A DNA stretch of 64,000 nt, from assembly GCA_030432695.1 (NCBI GenBank), contig JAUILN010000007.1, positions 372,001 to 436,000 of the forward strand, in the 5' to 3' direction. This document shows positions 16,702 through 25,363 of the stretch, in pieces; the first letter of the stretch is position 1, and each line of letters opens with the position of its first letter. The translations under genes were made by a program, and so were the position numbers. The notes beneath the pieces are model-generated. The model was not told the DNA's origin. It was given only the letters and a program-made list of their open reading frames with translations, and searched no databases. This DNA comes from a bacterium (GTDB lineage Bacteria; Planctomycetota; UBA1135; UBA2386).

Positions 16702-18564
16702 ATGCAGCGTTCCATCCTCACCGGCGGCCTCGTCGCCACCACCCTCCTGGCCGGCGGCCTCGTCGCCCAGGAGTCCCTCGTCCTGGCAGGCTTCAGTCGC
16801 TCTGGCGGACCGGCGGTCAGCGGCAACTCCTATCCGATCTCCCGCCACGTCGACCTCGATGGCGACGGCTTCCTGTCGGAGGGCACCGACGAGCTGTTCC
16901 CGTTCCTGGAGGTCAGCTACGCCGGCACTCCGCCCGGATCGGCCGACTCGTACATCTCCGACATGGATTGGGTGCGGGAAGGCATGCAACTGGCCTTCTA
17001 CGTCGCCGACTCCTCGGAAGGCCACATCACGCGGGGCGTCGACGCCAACAACGACGGCATCCTGCAGGCCGGTGAGTGCACGCAGTTTTTCGACTTCGCG
17101 AGCGGGTTCTCGCCAGACGGCATCGCGGTGTATCGCGACCAGAACGCCGCCAACCCGCAGACCATCATCTACGTGGCGCAGGACGACAGCGCCTCGACGT
17201 TCGGCCCGGGCATCCACCGGCTCGTCGACCTCAATGGTGACGGCGACGCGACCGACGCGGGTGAGCAGACCCTGTTCGTCGGCGGTTCGAACCTGTCCGT
17301 CAATGGAGTGAATGGCGCGGTGACCCTCGCCAGCCACTTCTGGGAGCAGGTCCACACGCTGCAGGACGGCACCGTGATCGCCTTCGCCCGCGCGTCCAGC
17401 GGCGCGAGCACCGCCAACCGGGCCGAGGAGTGCTGCTGGTACGCGTTCACCGACAACAACGGTACGGCCAGCGCCTCGGTGCTGTTCAAGCCGTCCCAGG
17501 TGATGACGCCGACCGACCCGGCATACACCTCCGGCGCCGCCTATATCCCGACGCACCCGGAGTTCGACGTCGGCGGTCGCTTCCCGCAGTGGGACGTGGT
17601 GGTCAGCAATGCGACGGCCAGCAAGTGGTGGAACAACGTCGAGTACTTCGCCAAGGCCCCGACCAACACGATGGGTCCGAACGAGTACTACTTCGGCGCA
17701 TCGTACAACTCCGGCTTCGTGTTCACGAACCCGGGCGGCACCGACGTCCACGGCCTGTTCTACAAGTGGACCGACCTCGACGGCGACTTCCGGGTCGGCA
17801 CGAACGAGATCTCGCTGTTCGCGAACTTCTCGAACTCGCTGAACCCGATCGATGGCGTCCCGTCGTTCACCTACACGATCGCCGGCAACACCGTCACCGA
17901 CCTGTACGACCGGACCTTCGGGATGGACTTCGCCGACGACTCGCTGTGCATGTGCTGGGGCCTCACGGCGCCGGCCGCCAAGCACGCGTTCGCGATGGAG
18001 GACCTGAACGGCAACGGTTTCATCGAGACCGGTGAGGCCCGGAGCCTCTGGGAGCACCAGGGCACCGGCTCGGGCAGCCACGTGTGGAGCGCCGGCTTCG
18101 GCCCGTTCGTGAAGGACTGGCTGTCGTTCGACACCGGCCTGATGCCGGGCCCGTTCCCCACCGGCCTCGCCCCTTACGGCCAGGGTTGCGCCAGCCCGGT
18201 CAACGGCTTCGCCCCGGTGAGCAGCGCGCGCGGTGGACTGCCGACCCTCGGCAATGCCGGCTTCGCGCTCGAGGTGCAGCGCGCCCCGGTCGGCACCCAG
18301 AACTACCTGTTCTTCGGCGCGGGCCAGACCTCGGTGCCGCTCCCGACGACGGTCGCTCCGGCCGGCTGCAACCTGCAGCTCCAGCTGATCGTCGGCGGCT
18401 TCGGCCCGGTCACCGCCGGCGCCGACGGCATCGCGTCGTTCCCGCTGCCGCTGCCCACCGACCCGAGCCTGATGGGCGTCACGTTCGAGACCCAATGGGC
18501 CACCTTCGTGTTCGGCGCGGCGACCCTGCGGCTGAGCAACGGCCTGAGCATCACACTGCAGTGA
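16702..18564 (+). CDS. Secreted protein with EF-hand/dockerin-like calcium loops
   Basis: 620 aa from ATG 16702, chosen because a signal peptide ('ILTGGLVATTLLAGGLVAQ') follows at once; the longer open frame upstream is intergenic. Five Asp-rich loops of the EF-hand/dockerin type are spread over the chain: 'DLDGDGFLSEGTDE', 'DANNDGILQAGE', 'DLNGDGDATDAGE', 'DLDGDFRVGTNE' and 'DLNGNGFIETGE', probably binding Ca2+ outside the cytoplasm. The C-terminal 110 residues ('YGQGC', 'GLPTLGNAGF', 'LMGVTFETQW') are a beta-rich module similar to the end of the protein at 2054-3529. No enzyme domain is seen. Monocistronic; a hairpin lies 72 bases after the stop. Confidence 0.85.
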   Translation: MQRSILTGGLVATTLLAGGLVAQESLVLAGFSRSGGPAVSGNSYPISRHVDLDGDGFLSEGTDELFPFLEVSYAGTPPGSADSYISDMDWVREGMQLAFYVADSSEGHITRGVDANNDGILQAGECTQFFDFASGFSPDGIAVYRDQNAANPQTIIYVAQDDSASTFGPGIHRLVDLNGDGDATDAGEQTLFVGGSNLSVNGVNGAVTLASHFWEQVHTLQDGTVIAFARASSGASTANRAEECCWYAFTDNNGTASASVLFKPSQVMTPTDPAYTSGAAYIPTHPEFDVGGRFPQWDVVVSNATASKWWNNVEYFAKAPTNTMGPNEYYFGASYNSGFVFTNPGGTDVHGLFYKWTDLDGDFRVGTNEISLFANFSNSLNPIDGVPSFTYTIAGNTVTDLYDRTFGMDFADDSLCMCWGLTAPAAKHAFAMEDLNGNGFIETGEARSLWEHQGTGSGSHVWSAGFGPFVKDWLSFDTGLMPGPFPTGLAPYGQGCASPVNGFAPVSSARGGLPTLGNAGFALEVQRAPVGTQNYLFFGAGQTSVPLPTTVAPAGCNLQLQLIVGGFGPVTAGADGIASFPLPLPTDPSLMGVTFETQWATFVFGAATLRLSNGLSITLQ

Positions 18565-18978
18565 TCGAAGAGACACCCTGAGCCAGGTAGAGCCGTGATC
18601 TGGGTCCTGTAGCGCTCCCGTCTCGGCGGTGAGCGCGGTCGGGCAGTCGACGGCCGCCCGACCAAGACGTGAGCGCGGGTCGCCAGGACTGCGAGCCAGA
18701 CGCCTGCACCCCCATGCGGAGCGGTCCCACGACCTGCGGTTGACCAGGGGTTCCCGACTCACGGGGAGGGCGCTAGATTGCGCCGATTCGGTCGATCCGA
18801 GGTCTCTTCGAGGCCTCGGCCCGGTCGCCTCATCACCACGTCAACCTCTCTCGCGCGGCCCGACTCGACCCCGCTGGGCCGGCTCGGCAACCCTCGCACC
18901 CGACCATCGGGCTTCCGTCGGAAAGGCCCGAGAACCGCGCCGGAGAGAGCATCAAGACCTGCCAGACCGGCAAGCCCC
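18565..18978. other. Intergenic region, 414 bases
   Basis: Lies between the EF-hand-like secreted protein and the lysine-tailed protein gene. It holds the hairpin at 18637-18663. I see no other gene; the open frame that continues upstream of 18979 reads as Arg/Pro-rich and lacks a good start signal. Confidence 0.5.
18637..18663 (+). terminator. Hairpin after the secreted-protein gene, probable terminator
   Basis: GGTCGGGC (18637-18644) pairs perfectly with GCCCGACC (18656-18663) over an 11-base loop. It lies 72 bases after the stop of the gene at 16702-18564. No T-run follows, so it may act as a weak or factor-assisted terminator or protect the 3' end. Confidence 0.45.
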
Positions 18979-19533
18979 ATGCCTACAAAGACGCTCAAGT
19001 CGTCCAAGGCCGCGCGGTCCCAGACCGCGGGCGCATCCCGCAAGTCCGCCAGTTCGTCCAAGTCCAACGCTCGGGACAAGGCTCCCAAGAGCGTGAGTCG
19101 TCGCCCGGGCCGCGGCGGCGTCGCCGCCACGCCGCAGACCCCGCAGATCTTCGGCCGCTGCGGCGGTCGTCCGCTCCTGACCGCGGTCGAGCGCGACGTG
19201 TGCGATCGATTGACCTCGCTCGGTGTCGCCCACAGTCACCGACCACGCCATTTCGAGATCACCCTCGAAGACGGCACGTTGGCGGCGTTCGCTCCTACCA
19301 TGGTCGTGCGGGGCCGCGGCCGCGAAGGCAAGACCGTGCTCGTGGAGACGACCGAGGCTGCCAACGATCCGAACCTCCACAAGGTTCGGGCGTTCCGCAA
19401 GCAGTACGGCCTCGAGTTCTACGTGAGCCTGATCGCTCCGGAGGAGGCGCTCGACGACGTGTCGCTGTCGACCTACGACGAGGCCGCCTCGCTGCTCGAG
19501 ATGCACACGGTGCTCGGCCGCCTCGCCGACTGA
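18979..19533 (+). CDS. Lysine/serine-tailed protein with a degenerate PD-(D/E)XK-like domain
   Basis: 184 aa from ATG 18979. Residues 1-45 are rich in Lys, Ser, Arg and Ala, like histone-H1-type bacterial tails, and could bind DNA or RNA. Residues 60-184 look like a restriction-endonuclease fold: a helix 'LTAVERDVCDRLTSLGV', then 'HFEITLEDGT', 'FAPTMVV' (104-110; PDFxV expected), 'VLVETT' (120-125; ExK expected), then a helix with 'KVRAFRKQYGLEFYVSLI'. The catalytic Asp and Lys are replaced by Thr, so cleavage is unlikely. The fold call rests on pattern only. It lies 111 bases before the GreA-family gene on the same strand, so a transcription- or repair-linked role is possible. Confidence 0.65.
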   Translation: MPTKTLKSSKAARSQTAGASRKSASSSKSNARDKAPKSVSRRPGRGGVAATPQTPQIFGRCGGRPLLTAVERDVCDRLTSLGVAHSHRPRHFEITLEDGTLAAFAPTMVVRGRGREGKTVLVETTEAANDPNLHKVRAFRKQYGLEFYVSLIAPEEALDDVSLSTYDEAASLLEMHTVLGRLAD

Positions 19534-19644
19534 AACCCAGGCCGATCGCCGGGTCCGCGCCGGGGACCCGCGACCGAGATCGATCGGTGCCGTTCGGCGG
19601 CGTCCCGGCTTTGACCCTTCCCGGCGCGGGCTTTCGGCAGTATC

Positions 19645-21885
19645 GTGCTCGCCCTGTTTCTCGAACCACGCGAGCCCCATACAGCTTTGGCCGAGCCCGA
19701 CTTCCTCTCGCTCGTCCGGAACCGCGACCACGACGGCCTGTCCACGGCCTGGGACGCGGCAACCTCCGAACCCGGCGATGTCGAGATCTATTCCCAGACG
19801 CTCACCGAGCTCTGCGACCGCAGCCAGCATGCGGTCGCACTCGATCTCGGGACGCGGATGGTGGACGCCCTCGAGCAGAAGAACCGCCTCGAGGATGCGA
19901 TCACCCTGGGATCCGCGGTCATCCGCAAGGACGCCCACAGCGAGAGCTTCGCGCGCAATGTGCTGGGATTGATCGAACGACACTTCGGCAACGAGCCGTG
20001 GTACGACGTGCTGCGCTCGATCAGCGGCCTCTCGACCGACAATCTGAGCCGCGACGCCTTCGGCACCTTCGACCGGGCCCGGCGGATGACGCCGGGCCTC
20101 GTCGTGTACCACCGTGCCGGCTGGAACGAGGGCCTGGTGAAGGGCCTCGATCCGGACGAGCGGACGCTGGAGATCGCGTTCGTCGGCGGGCAGGAGAAGG
20201 CCTTCCCGCTCGACCGCGCGATCGAGACCTTGCGACCGCTGGAGAAGGACGATCTGCGCGCGATGCGCCTGCTCGACCCCGAGCAGCTACAGCAGACCGC
20301 GGAAGCCGACCCGCCGGCGCTGATCCGGATGGCCGCGAAGATCTACCGCGGCACGATCACCAGCACCCAGGTGAAGTCCGAGCTGTCGCCGTCGGTGATC
20401 CCCACGAAGAAGTGGGCCGGCTGGTGGAAGAAGGCCAAGACCGCCGCTTCCAACGACCCATGGCTGGAGGTCGCCGGCTCGAAGACCCGTCCGGTGTTCG
20501 AACTGCGCAAGCAGCCGTTGTCGCTGATCGCGGAAGCCGAGAAGCGCTTCGGCCACTGCCAGAACGTGCCCGAGGTGATCGAGACCTGCCGCGAGTACCT
20601 CGCGCGCGGCGTCGACGACGCGGGCAAGGCGCAGATCCTCGATCTGACCCAGGCGCAGGTCGAAGCCGAGGTCGCGAAGAACAGCGACACGCCGGCCCAC
20701 CTCCTCGACGGCATCCTGTTCCTCGAGGAGCAGGGCCGAACGCCCTCGGTCTCGGCCGCACACGAGGTCAAGCAGCTGGTGCTCGGTGAGGACGGTGCGT
20801 TCTCGCCCGAGGCCTTCGACAACCTGGCGACCCAGGAGTCGAAGGAACACGCGGTTCGGCTGCTGCCCGAGGCACTCGGCGAGAGCTGGGCCGACCACTG
20901 CGCCGAGACCCTGATCCGCTTCCCGGCCCCGCTCGTGGAGCAGGTCGCCGGGATGCTGACCGACGCGAAGCACGGCGCCCGTCTCGTGACCCTGTGGCCG
21001 CAGGTCGCGCCGTTCCCGCGCAAGCACCCGACCGTCACCTACCTGCTGGCCCGGCTCTACGCCGACGGGGTGTTCGAGGGTCGCGAGGAGGCTCCCGAGC
21101 TGCTCTCGCTGACCCGCGTGGTCATGCACCTGTGCCGGGTGGTCTCGAAGGAGCGCAAGAGCGACGAGGCGATGGCCCGCATCCGGGCCCGGGTGACCAG
21201 CCTGATGGTCGGCCGTCGCAACCTGCTGGGCCGCGCCATGGAGGTCGCCTCGCGTGACGACATCGCCGGCTTCCTCGGCATCGCCGAGCGCGGCGGCAGC
21301 GACTTCCCGCAGGAGATCACCGACGCGATCCTCCGGGTGGTGGCGGACAAGTATCCGGACATCACCAAGAAGCCGGAGAAGCCGTTCTGGCTGCTCGACG
21401 AGTTCGTCTACGTCACCGCGGCCGGACTCGCGCGGCAGAAGGAGGAGCACCGCGTCCTCGTCGACGAGAAGATCCCGCTCAACGCACAGGCCATCCACCA
21501 AGCCGCGTCGTACGGCGACCTCTCGGAGAACAGCGAGTGGGAAGCGGCGATGGAGGAGCAGCGCAACCTCACCGGCCGCGCCGAAGAGATGTCCCAGCAG
21601 CTGCGCAAGGCGCGGCTCATCGAGGACCAGGAGATCCCCGAGGGCAAGGTCGCGCCGGGCACCAAGGTGCACTTCCGCTACCTCGACGCCGCGGAGCACG
21701 ACGGCGCCAGCGAGCGGACGATCCGGATCCTCGGCCCCTGGGACTGCATCGAGGAGGACATCGTCAACTACAAGGCACCGCTGGCGAAGGCGCTGCTGGG
21801 CCTCGAGGAAGGCACCGAGGCGGCGATCCAGGTACCCGAGGGCGAGCGTCGGGTCCGCATCGAATCGGTCGAGGCGATCGTCTGA
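19645..21885 (+). CDS. Very long GreA/GreB-family transcript cleavage factor
   Basis: 746 aa from GTG 19645 (a TTG at 19687 is an alternative; neither has a clear ribosome-binding site). GreA is normally about 158 aa. Here only residues about 600-746 are GreA-like: the N-terminal coiled coil with 'GDLSENSEWEAA' (from residue 624), which keeps the acidic tip Asp and Glu needed for RNA cleavage, then a C-terminal FKBP-like domain ('PGTKVHFRYLDA'). The first 590 or so residues are helical, TPR/HEAT-like by pattern and not recognised. Similar giant GreA-domain proteins are known in some phyla. It likely acts on backtracked RNA polymerase, with the N-terminus recruiting partners. Confidence 0.82.
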   Translation: MLALFLEPREPHTALAEPDFLSLVRNRDHDGLSTAWDAATSEPGDVEIYSQTLTELCDRSQHAVALDLGTRMVDALEQKNRLEDAITLGSAVIRKDAHSESFARNVLGLIERHFGNEPWYDVLRSISGLSTDNLSRDAFGTFDRARRMTPGLVVYHRAGWNEGLVKGLDPDERTLEIAFVGGQEKAFPLDRAIETLRPLEKDDLRAMRLLDPEQLQQTAEADPPALIRMAAKIYRGTITSTQVKSELSPSVIPTKKWAGWWKKAKTAASNDPWLEVAGSKTRPVFELRKQPLSLIAEAEKRFGHCQNVPEVIETCREYLARGVDDAGKAQILDLTQAQVEAEVAKNSDTPAHLLDGILFLEEQGRTPSVSAAHEVKQLVLGEDGAFSPEAFDNLATQESKEHAVRLLPEALGESWADHCAETLIRFPAPLVEQVAGMLTDAKHGARLVTLWPQVAPFPRKHPTVTYLLARLYADGVFEGREEAPELLSLTRVVMHLCRVVSKERKSDEAMARIRARVTSLMVGRRNLLGRAMEVASRDDIAGFLGIAERGGSDFPQEITDAILRVVADKYPDITKKPEKPFWLLDEFVYVTAAGLARQKEEHRVLVDEKIPLNAQAIHQAASYGDLSENSEWEAAMEEQRNLTGRAEEMSQQLRKARLIEDQEIPEGKVAPGTKVHFRYLDAAEHDGASERTIRILGPWDCIEEDIVNYKAPLAKALLGLEEGTEAAIQVPEGERRVRIESVEAIV

Positions 21886-22188
21886 CGGGGCCGGTCGACT
21901 GTCCACCGGACAGACGACGTGACATGCCAACCGGGCCTGCAGCGGATACCCGCAGCAGGCCCGCGTCGCGTACCCTCCCGCCGACCGCCGCGGCGCTCCC
22001 CAGCTTCCGGGGAAGAACACCCGGACCGGTGCGGCCGGTTCCAGACCGGACTAGCGGCTGGTCGATCCAAGGCGAGCACTTGCCCCTACGCTGTGGGGAC
22101 GAGTCGACCGCCGCCGCGGACGAGGAATGGAATGGACCTCGACGTGACGCGCGGCCGTCCCACCAACGCCTCCTCACCCAGGAGCCGC
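21886..22188. other. Intergenic region, 303 bases
   Basis: Follows the GreA-family gene and precedes the ZU5-lipase lipoprotein gene. It contains the perfect hairpin at 21932-21963 and the ribosome-binding site CCAGGAG before ATG 22189. No other gene is supported. Confidence 0.5.
21932..21963 (+). terminator. Hairpin after the GreA-family gene, probable terminator
   Basis: CGGGCCTGC (21932-21940) pairs perfectly with GCAGGCCCG (21955-21963), leaving a 14-base loop. It begins 46 bases after the GreA-family stop codon. No T-run follows. Best read as a terminator or 3'-end hairpin for the upstream gene. Confidence 0.5.
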
Positions 22189-23997
22189 ATGACCGGTCGT
22201 CCTCCCAACCCCGAGCAACCTGACGGTGCGCGTACCGTTGGCCTCTCGCTCTTGCTGCTCGCCTCGTTGCCGCTGCTAGGCACCGGCGGCTGCGTCGAGT
22301 CCAGCCGCACCTCGGGCGTCCGTGGTCGCTCCTCGACCGAGTTCCTGTTCGAGGGAACGCTGGGCCCCGAAGGAGGCGAACTGGTCGACGCGCGGTCGAA
22401 CGCACTCCATCCGGGGTTGCGACTCAGTGTCCCGGCCGGAGCGCTCGATGAACAGACGACGATCCGCGCGTCGGTCCGCTACGGGGATCCCGCGTTCCCG
22501 AGCGCGGTGCAGGTCTTCGAGCTGACTCCCGCCGAACTGCGATTCGCGCTCCCAGTCCAGCTGACCATCGAGTACTCCGACGCTTACGACCGGACGCTCG
22601 GTGCGGTCTGGGGCAGCTCGCAGCTCGAGTTCTGGCGCACTTCGGGACGACCCGAGATCGACAGCAGTTCGCTGCGGACCGTGGTCCGCGATCCCGAGCG
22701 TCGCCTACTCACCGCGGAAACGGTGCGGCTCGGTCGCTTCTACGCGATGCACACTCCACTGCGGACGCTGATCCATCAGCCTGCACAGCTCGTCGACCCC
22801 GCTGAACCGGTCGCGGCATCGCTGCTGGACGGAGTCCTGGTCGCCGACCCCGTCGGCGCGTTGTCGATCCGGGTCGGGCAAGGCAGCTTGCAGTCGTTCT
22901 TCGCCAACGGTTCGGCGCAGAACCTGCTGGTCCTGCACGGCACCCTCGGATCCGCGGTGGTCCTCGGAACGCCGGCGAGCTACGCCGCCACCAGTCCCGA
23001 GGCGGCCTTCAACCGCGAGTTCACCAACGTCGTCGCGTTCGAGTATCCGAGCGCGCGGTCACTGGCCGAGAGCGGCAATCGACTCTACGACGCCCTGAGC
23101 AGCCGCGCCGGACCGAACTTCGGCTGCCGGGTCCTCGCGCACGGAGTGGGCGGACTGGTGCTACGGCACGCCCTGGAACGCTCCCACGTCGACACCTCGC
23201 GTGCAGGCTACGAGCCCGAAGACCCACCGCTCTCCAACTGGATCGACCGCGCGGTGTTCGTCGGCACACCCAACCGCGGCACCGATCTGCGGTCGTCGAT
23301 CTTCGCACCGGTGCTCGAGGCCGCCCTGCCGAGCGATGCACCGTTCCTGCAAGGTCTGCTCGATCTGACCCCGGGATCCGGCTCCTTCTTGGAGAACCTG
23401 AACGCCGACCTGACCGAGCCCCCGATCCCCTACTTCGCGATCGCCGGTGACGTGGGAAGTGCCGGCAGCGACGGGGTCGTCGACGTCGACAGCGTGCTCG
23501 ACACCGAGCAACGCACGACTCTGTCCTTCGACCGCTCCCAGGTTTTTGCCGGCCCGCTGTACGACCACCTCGGCCTGATCGCGTTCGCGGCCCGCACCGG
23601 CGTGGTGCCGCAGGCCCGCACCTGGCTGCAGGACGTGCCACCCAACGCGCGCCCGGTGGTCGGTTCGCTCGGCCAACCGATCCCCAGCGACCCGGGCAGC
23701 ATCGCCGTGCCGTTCCGGCTCAGCGACGCGGACTCGGACGCCTGCCAGGTGATCGGCCAGTTCGCGATCGATGGCGGGCCGTTCCGTCTGGCATCCGCGG
23801 TCGACGTGGGCGCCGGACCGCAGCAACTACGGGGTACCCCCGCGCCCGGCAGTGAGCAGGTCTTCCACTGGGACGCGGCGCGCGACCTCGCCGGCCGGAT
23901 CGAGCCGGCCCGGGTCACCTTCCGGATCCTGGCCGCCGACCAGCTCGGCCCCGGCTTCCCGGGCCAGACCGGCACGTTCGTGGTCCATGAGTTCTGA
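22189..23997 (+). CDS. ZU5 and lipase-like lipoprotein lacking the catalytic serine
   Basis: 602 aa from ATG 22189 with AGGAG 6 bases upstream. A lipoprotein signal ends at Cys35 ('LLLASLPLLGTGGC'). Residues about 54-140 are a ZU5-like module ('LGPEGGEL', 'LSVPAGALDE'), related to that of the lipoprotein at 14230-16380. Residues about 240-500 follow an alpha/beta-hydrolase (lipase) outline: 'LLVLHGTLGS', then 'VLAHGVGGLVLRHAL', 'VFVGTPNRGTD' and 'DHLGLIAF'. The nucleophile elbow reads A-H-G-V-G-G (317-322): Gly319 stands where GxSxG enzymes have Ser. The domain is probably a binding module. The C-terminal 100 residues are beta-rich and unassigned. Confidence 0.8.
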   Translation: MTGRPPNPEQPDGARTVGLSLLLLASLPLLGTGGCVESSRTSGVRGRSSTEFLFEGTLGPEGGELVDARSNALHPGLRLSVPAGALDEQTTIRASVRYGDPAFPSAVQVFELTPAELRFALPVQLTIEYSDAYDRTLGAVWGSSQLEFWRTSGRPEIDSSSLRTVVRDPERRLLTAETVRLGRFYAMHTPLRTLIHQPAQLVDPAEPVAASLLDGVLVADPVGALSIRVGQGSLQSFFANGSAQNLLVLHGTLGSAVVLGTPASYAATSPEAAFNREFTNVVAFEYPSARSLAESGNRLYDALSSRAGPNFGCRVLAHGVGGLVLRHALERSHVDTSRAGYEPEDPPLSNWIDRAVFVGTPNRGTDLRSSIFAPVLEAALPSDAPFLQGLLDLTPGSGSFLENLNADLTEPPIPYFAIAGDVGSAGSDGVVDVDSVLDTEQRTTLSFDRSQVFAGPLYDHLGLIAFAARTGVVPQARTWLQDVPPNARPVVGSLGQPIPSDPGSIAVPFRLSDADSDACQVIGQFAIDGGPFRLASAVDVGAGPQQLRGTPAPGSEQVFHWDAARDLAGRIEPARVTFRILAADQLGPGFPGQTGTFVVHEF

Positions 23998-24054
23998 CCA
24001 CGGTCGGCTCGCAGGTGACCCGATTCGCCCCATGGACGTCCCTCGCATCTCGAC

Positions 24055-24828
24055 GTGGCCCGCGTCTCGCGCCAAGCTCGCGGCGTGACCGCCTCGCCGA
24101 CCGGACCGCGCACCCTCCACCTCGAACCCGCGCCCGGACACCGGATCGTCCTCGACCACCTGCCCGGCACCGCACCGCCGGTGGTGTTCCTCCACGGACT
24201 GACCTCGATCCGCGCCGGCGAGAAGAGCACGGCGCTATTCGACTGGGCCGCCCGCCGCGGCCACGAGGCCTGGCGCTTCGACTTCCGCGGCCACGGGGAA
24301 TCGACCGCCACGGTCGCCGAGACCAGCCTCACCGACCTCGTCGACGATGCACTGGCAGTCCTCGAGGAATCCGGGCCGGCAGTGCTGTTCGGCTCGTCGC
24401 TCGGTGGACTGGTCGCCGCGTGGACCGCGGCCAAGCATCCCGAGTTGGTTCTCGGCCTCACGCTGCTCGCACCGGCCTTCCGCTTCCTTCCGCGTCTGCA
24501 GGCCCGGATGGACCCTCACACCGGCGCGGTCCAACTCGACCGCGCGCCGGACGCCCCGGAGGTGCGGTTCGACCAGGTGGTGTTCGACGACTTCGCCCGC
24601 CACGACGAGGATGCACTCCCCGGCCGCGTGACCTGTCCGCTGCAGGTATTCCACGGCACCCTCGACGACGTGGTACCGGTCGCCGCCTCGCGCGACTTCG
24701 TCGCCGCCGCCGCGAGCGCCCGGAAGGAGTTCCACGAACTGGGCGACGAGGACCACCGCCTCAACCGCCCGATCGCTGCGATCCTGGCCCACATGGCGCG
24801 CTTCCACGGATTGCCGGAACCAAGATGA
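24055..24828 (+). CDS. Alpha/beta hydrolase
   Basis: 257 aa from GTG 24055; GTG 24085 is an equally possible start that trims ten residues. It is a typical small serine hydrolase: oxyanion strand 'VVFLHGLTS', 'DFRGHGES', nucleophile elbow 'GSSLGG', acid near 'HGTLDDVVP' and catalytic His in 'EDHRLN'. Cytoplasmic, with no signal peptide. Substrate cannot be told; the outline resembles acyl-ester or bile-acid-like hydrolases (DUF/‘esterase YqiA-like’). It overlaps the next TPR gene in ATGA, so the two are translated together. Confidence 0.85.
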   Translation: MARVSRQARGVTASPTGPRTLHLEPAPGHRIVLDHLPGTAPPVVFLHGLTSIRAGEKSTALFDWAARRGHEAWRFDFRGHGESTATVAETSLTDLVDDALAVLEESGPAVLFGSSLGGLVAAWTAAKHPELVLGLTLLAPAFRFLPRLQARMDPHTGAVQLDRAPDAPEVRFDQVVFDDFARHDEDALPGRVTCPLQVFHGTLDDVVPVAASRDFVAAAASARKEFHELGDEDHRLNRPIAAILAHMARFHGLPEPR

Positions 24829-25352
24829 GCCTGCCGCACAACCTCGCGCGGCTGGCCCTGGAGATCGAAGGCTGGCTCGAACTCGGCGCGGCAGAGCGGG
24901 CGCTGCGCGGGCTGCAGCCGCTGATCGCCCACCCGGGCGCGCGGCCGGTCGGCATGCAGCTCCGCTGCCACGCACTGGTGGCGCTGGACCGCTTCGAACA
25001 CGCGCTGCGCACCCTCGACACGATCCGCCGGGAGAGCATCGACGTGGATACCGAGTGGCTCGAAGTCCAGGACGCGTGGTGCCGCAAGCGGCTCGACGAC
25101 CTGCCAGGCGCGGTCGCGGCGATGTATCGCCTGCTGCGCCACGACCCGCGCAGTGCGATCGCCCATTACAACCTGGGCTGCTACCTCGCGCTGCAGGGCC
25201 ACCTCGAGGAGGCGCTGAACGAGGTGACCGTCGCGTGTGGACTCGACGAGTCGTTCCGCAGCCATGCCGTGGACGAGACCGACCTCGACGGCCTGCGTGG
25301 CGACGAGCGCTTCGAGCAGCTACTGCGATCCGACCGCAGCGACGAGGTCTGA
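24825..25352 (+). CDS. TPR-repeat protein coupled to the alpha/beta hydrolase
   Basis: 175 aa from ATG 24825, overlapping the hydrolase stop by 4 bases. Helical pairs with TPR spacing run along most of the chain ('LALEIEGWLELGAAERALRGLQPLI', residues about 7-31, and 'AIAHYNLGCYLALQGHLEEALNEV', about 105-130). It ends with an 'LDGLRGDERFEQLL' segment common in TPR proteins. Probably a cytoplasmic protein-protein adaptor. No partner can be named beyond its coupled hydrolase. Confidence 0.85.
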   Translation: MSLPHNLARLALEIEGWLELGAAERALRGLQPLIAHPGARPVGMQLRCHALVALDRFEHALRTLDTIRRESIDVDTEWLEVQDAWCRKRLDDLPGAVAAMYRLLRHDPRSAIAHYNLGCYLALQGHLEEALNEVTVACGLDESFRSHAVDETDLDGLRGDERFEQLLRSDRSDEV

Positions 25353-25363
25353 ATGCGTCCGCC

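Noticed and set aside
16609..18762. 717-aa open frame on the minus strand
   Set aside because: It lies opposite the EF-hand-like secreted protein gene, is rich in Arg/Ala/Val as expected of antisense frames in G+C-rich DNA, and has no domain or signal.
21932..21963. Riboswitch before the lipase-like lipoprotein gene
   Set aside because: Only a single simple hairpin is seen, placed close to the preceding stop codon; no known aptamer pattern.
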